Shown here piece by piece: positions 59,697-64,000 of a stretch of DNA of 64,000 bases. The notes beneath the pieces were generated by a model. It was not told the DNA's origin, searched no databases, and saw nothing but the letters and a program-made list of their open reading frames with translations. This stretch comes from Brasenia schreberi. Taxonomy: Eukaryota; Streptophyta; Magnoliopsida; Nymphaeales; Cabombaceae. The first letter of the stretch is position 1, and every line of letters starts with the position of its first letter. The stretch is taken from assembly GCA_036023115.1 (NCBI GenBank), contig JAYKKT010000074.1:11831001-11895000 (forward strand), read 5' to 3'. The position numbers and the translations under genes were made by a program.

Positions 59697-61430
59697 TACA
59701 CACACATATATATATATATATGTGTGTGTGTGTGCACGCGCTCATGCATGAGCTTGGAAGAGAATATGACTAAAGGATACAAATGATCGATGTGGATATC
59801 CATGAAATACTTTCTTGGGATTTAATTAAGCAAATAAATGGAGACTTTTATTTCTTAAGGAAATCATGCTGAAAACTAAAAAGTTAAAAAGAAAAGTGGA
59901 AGCCAATGAGCATTCCTATGGTTATCAATGATAGTTTGTCTGAAGAAGATTTACACAGTGGGTCCTTTGATCCATTTCAGTAATACAAGGCCAAACTTTA
60001 TTGGTTTAGTGAATCTAACATCGAGGTTCATGAATAACCTAGAAAATTCCACTTCCCAACTGCCTCATGATTTATTTTAAGGGAATAAAATATTACAAAA
60101 CAAGAATATTAGATAGTATGAAAAAATTAGATCCTACCCACTTTTTAAATGCTCACTAAAAAAAAGTATTTTTATTATACACAGAACTCAACACAGAACG
60201 AGTGAGCAGCATAAGAGGTGAATATATATATATGCACTACTTAGATGTTCATTTATGAGTACGGACTATTTATATGGGCTGACAGTGGTAACTCATAGCT
60301 ATCAAAATAAGGGAACAAAAAGACGGAAAATGACCCTAGCTGCCATATTGGCGATAACTTTGCGATCATGTGAACAAGATGAGAACCATTCATATGATCA
60401 TGATTGAAGGAAACAGCAGCTTTTCTCCCTGCAAAGGAAAGCAAAAAATAAAGTGTTCATAGTGGTGGGTGCCACCACACAAGCATGCTTCCTCATCGAT
60501 GCATCTCTTGTTGATATCATGGTGGAACACACAGTCACTGCAATAACGCATAGCCACCAATAACCTTAGAGCTTTGCTTATGAAAGTGCACTTAATAGTG
60601 TTCATAAATGTGCTTACCAGAAGAGTTCTGTAGTTGTTGTGTCTGTCTTTTGTTTAGACTCGAATGCTCTTGAAATGGAATCAAACAAGAGTTAATTAAT
60701 TGGCTGCGGTTCGAAACGATTAGCTAGGAAAAGGATCGATCCATAGATGAATATTGATCTTTTTGTAAATTCGAATCCATTTTCCACTGCCCATTACCAG
60801 CTTATTTGATTTGATCCTGATTATCAACTCAATCTTTTGCGAAAAGTGCCTGCTTGAGAGCTGAACCTAACAGTGCTCCAACCAAGACCATTTGAAACCA
60901 GATGAAGTACAAGTTATAAAGCATCACTAGTATACGATGTAAAGGGGATATTGCACTGGATCTATTTACTTATGTGATATTAAATGCGTGGAAGACGTTA
61001 TATTTTGATGTAATGTATTGCATGCAGATTTATCCATGTGGTTCTATTTATGCTGGTCATCGTTCACTCATGCACACCCGTTGCTTTTGACTGACAAGAG
61101 TATAATTTCAAAACTAAGGGACTGTGGAAAAATAAAAATGATATTTTTATTAAACTAATGTCACCCAAAAGCCATGGTGGTGGACACGTGCAAGAGGTGG
61201 GCAGGATTCAATCTCTCTCTTTATATATATATGTGTATGTAGAGAGATGATGGTTTGTGATCAAACCCCATCAATACTTAAATCTTATCAAATATTTTTA
61301 CCATTCCTGATCAATTCTGAATATTTGAATCCAAAAAGTAACTTTGTATCATTTTACTTTCCATGCTCGCATTTAATACACAACAGTACAATTCTCTTTT
61401 TAAATTCAAATTTTCACCATTGATCGCGTT
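58761..61430. other. No gene recognised; microsatellites
   Basis: AT-rich intergenic DNA. (TA)n/(GT)n tracts lie at about 59463-59513 and a self-complementary (TA)n(CA)n(TA)n(TG)n tract at 59662-59734. No frame longer than about 70 codons is credible. Nothing else is recognised. Confidence 0.5.
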
Positions 61431-61493
61431 GATCGCATGAGTCGATCATATGTTTTAGTAGATTCAAGCATGGATTTGATTGAGCATGTACCC

Positions 61494-61528
<35 letters not shown>

Positions 61529-62087
61529 CATATATACATATATATATATATATACATATATATATACATATATACATATATATATATGGCATTGCATGGG
61601 CAAGAGACATTGGCCTGCTCGCATGAGTCGATCATATGTTTTAGTAGATTCAAGCATGGATTTGATTGAGCATGTACCCCTCTCTCTCTCTCTATATATA
61701 TATATACATATATACATATATATATATACATATATACATATATATATATACATATATACATATATATATACATATATACATATATATATATGGCATTGCA
61801 TGGGCAAGAGACATTGGCCTGCCATAAATGTTGTCTTGCAACAGCTCCATATCAAAGCAACCTGTTGGCCTAATAGTGATCTAACTGCTGACATCTATCA
61901 TAAAACAAAAGGGTCAACTGCTCTTCAGTATGCATATTTCAGCCTTACAAAACAGGTCTATAGAACCAATGTACTTTAATTGCATATCATGAGTTAGCAT
62001 GGATTTTATGTGTGTGATCGCATGAGTCGATCATATGTTTTAGTAGATTTAAGCATGGATTTGATTGAGCATGTACCCCTCTCTCTC

Positions 62088-62118
<31 letters not shown>

Positions 62119-62343
62119 GGCATTGCATGGGCAAGAGACATTGGCCTGCCATAAATGTTGTCTTGCAACAGCTCCATATCAAAGCAACCTGTTGGCCTAA
62201 TAGTGATCTAACTGCTGACATCTATCATAAAACAAAAGGGTCAACTGCTCTTCAGTATGCATATTCCAGCCTTACAAAACAGGTCTATAGAACCAATGTA
62301 CTTTAATTGCATATCATGAGTTAGCATGGATTTTATGTGTGTG
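61431..62343 (+). repeat. Three-copy tandem repeat with internal (TA)n/(CATATA)n tracts
   Basis: Units begin at 61431, 61619 and 62016, each with (ga)tcgcatgagtcgatcatatg. Each continues to catgtacccctctctct, a variable (TA)/(CATATA) tract, then tggcattgcatgggcaagag. Units two and three go on through tgttgtcttgcaacagctcc to gcatggattttatgtgtgt, whereas unit one stops at ttggcctgc. Outside the tracts the units are nearly identical (for example gattcaagc against gatttaagc), so the amplification is recent. The last part stays open in one frame in both full units, but no domain is recognised. Confidence 0.93.
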
Positions 62344-62574
62344 TACGTTTATGCGTGCACTTTACGAGTATTCATGTGCATGTTTATTACGTATGTATTT
62401 ATTTGGCTTTGGTCGCCAGTTGATAGTGGATGATACTAGCTGTTTTTTCCTTTTTCACAATGAATAACATTTTGCAATGGATGCTGCTTTTGAAATCTTT
62501 TAATTATTTTTCAACAATTTCATATCTTCTTCCAATCATGATTTACTATGGGTTGCATGTTCGAGTAAGGGAGT

Positions 62575-64000
62575 ACAACAACAAACAACAACAACTAAGC
62601 CTTTTCTCATACTAAACATAGTCAGCTACATGGATTCTTTGTTTCTAGAGAGTCTTATCATGTGTCATGTTAGCAGTTAACTCACAATAATCTAGATCAT
62701 TCTTTATTGTTCTTTCCAACACTTTTGTGGTTGTCTTCTACCTCTTTTAATACTTTCAAAATCTAGTTTTTCATACCTTCTTACAAGTTCTTTTGATCTT
62801 CTTTCTATATGTCTAAACCACCATAAACAATATTCTCTCATTTTATCCTTTATTGGTGTCACACATAATTTATTTCTAATAACTTCATTATGTATATGGT
62901 CTTTTCTTGTATAGTCACTCATCCATCACAACATCTTCATTTCTGTCACCGACATATTTTGTACATTGTTGATGGTTAACTCACCAACACTCAAAACCAT
63001 AAAACATGGCAGGTCTAATTGCTGCTATATAATATTTACCTTTTAACTTTAACTATATCTTCTTATCACAAAGAATACTTGATGATCCTCTCTATTTTAA
63101 CTAACCAACATTAATTCTTTGTAACATCTCCATCAATTCTTCCATCACTTTGAAAAATTGACCCTAGGTATTTAAAACTTTCCTTTTGGGGATGCAATGT
63201 GTGCCAATTTTAATTTCTATGTCCTCTAAAGTAACCAAATGATCAAACTTACATTCCATATATTTTGTCTTTGTTCTACTAAGTTGGAAGCCTTTACTTT
63301 CTAATGTTTCTCTTCATAGTTCAAATTTTCTATTAACTTTTTCCTTAGATTCCTCTACTAACATAATGTCATCTTTCCTAAGTTAGAAGCCTTTAGTTTT
63401 CTTATCTCTAGCCCTAGTTATCCTAAAAATATCTCTTTCACTCTCTTTTGAGTTGAGTTTTTTATATAAATCCTCTCAAATTTTAGCTTTTGCTTCACTG
63501 ACAACATTTTTTGCTTTCTTCTTTAATTTCTTATAAGCCTCTAAAGTTTCACTAGTTTTCTTAGTATAATGTAATTTGTAACATGCCCTCTTTGCCTTGA
63601 TTTTATTTTGCACTACTTCACTTCACCACCAAGCTTCTTTTTGTATCGGTATACCTCCCTTAGATTCACTTAACACATCTTTCGTCACTTTCCTAATATG
63701 TATAGCCATATTGTTCCACATATCACAAGGTGTACTAACATAATTCTAAGCATCTCCTTGAAGGACTTTCTGTTTAAATATATCTTCCTTCTCGCTTTTG
63801 AGGTTCCACCATTTAGTCCGAATAACTCAATGCACTCTTTTCTTCTTTGTCCATTTTTTTATTTGTAAATCTATAACTAAAAGTCGATGTTGGGTGGTTA
63901 AGCTTTCTCCTGGAATTACCTTGCAATCTTTATAACATGCTCTATCTTTTCTTCTACAAATAAAGTAATCAATTTGTGTTTGTGATAAGTCACTCTTATA
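62575..64000 (-). mobile_element. RTE LINE, 3' part, with internal deletion; continues off the right edge
   Basis: The 3' tail is at 62575 (plus strand acaacaacaaacaacaacaactaagcc). The C-terminal region then runs to about 63375, where the sequence jumps from just before the FADD box to the N-terminal linker (cttatctctagcccta, ttgagttttttatataaatcc). About 0.9 kb of reverse-transcriptase core, compared with the copy at 27329-29177, is therefore missing. The linker and end of the endonuclease follow to the window edge. An 18-bp word (ctaagttggaagccttta at 63279) recurs at the junction (about 63379). Many stops are present. Confidence 0.88.

Overview
The window is nuclear DNA from a flowering plant. 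Three spliced genes have plant-type introns, and they sit in AT-rich DNA filled with plant RTE-type LINEs, a Ty1-copia element, a hAT transposon, tRNA-derived SINEs and long (TA)n/(GT)n/(GA)n tracts. The species cannot be named from sequence alone. Nothing looks bacterial, organellar or viral.

Layout. (1) 1-4935, minus strand: 5' three exons of the mitochondrial FAD-dependent glycerol-3-phosphate dehydrogenase gene (SDP6 type); the rest lies beyond the left edge. A LINE, itself broken by a small hAT-like element, sits downstream of exon 3, and a LINE tail sits in intron 1. (2) 4936-11154: no recognised exon; contains a diverged direct repeat of about 1 kb. (3) 11155-33243, plus strand: eight exons of an organellar methionyl-tRNA formyltransferase gene spread over 22 kb. 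Its 4.3-kb intron holds a 2.7-kb RTE LINE with a 17-bp target duplication. Its 12.7-kb intron holds a 3.36-kb hAT transposon with perfect 8-bp target duplication, a full-length RTE abutting a miniature RTE, another RTE copy, and an RTE fragment with an inverted 5' part. A SINE with 16-bp target duplication lies 72 bp after the stop. (4) 35466-37293, minus strand: three exons of a 2-oxoglutarate/Fe(II) dioxygenase of the DMR6/F3H-like type; its first exon is not visible. (5) 37294-64000: almost entirely repeats, namely a 1.35-kb minisatellite with embedded (GT)n tracts, a decayed RTE, SINEs, a complete but dead Ty1-copia element (46927-52476, target duplication agttc), a second copia remnant, a foldback sequence, a three-copy tandem repeat and an RTE running off the right edge.

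The genes do not form a pathway. The first two act in organelles (glycerol-3-phosphate oxidation in mitochondria; formylation of initiator Met-tRNA in mitochondria/plastids). The third belongs to a family used in hormone, flavonoid and salicylate metabolism. I found no clear new protein system. The best leads are the structures of the RTE family (tandem junction, 5'-plus-3' miniature derivatives, stop codon shared between copies, filler at a deletion), the hAT element disabled only by nonsense changes, and the survival of an intact formyltransferase reading frame in introns swollen by transposons.
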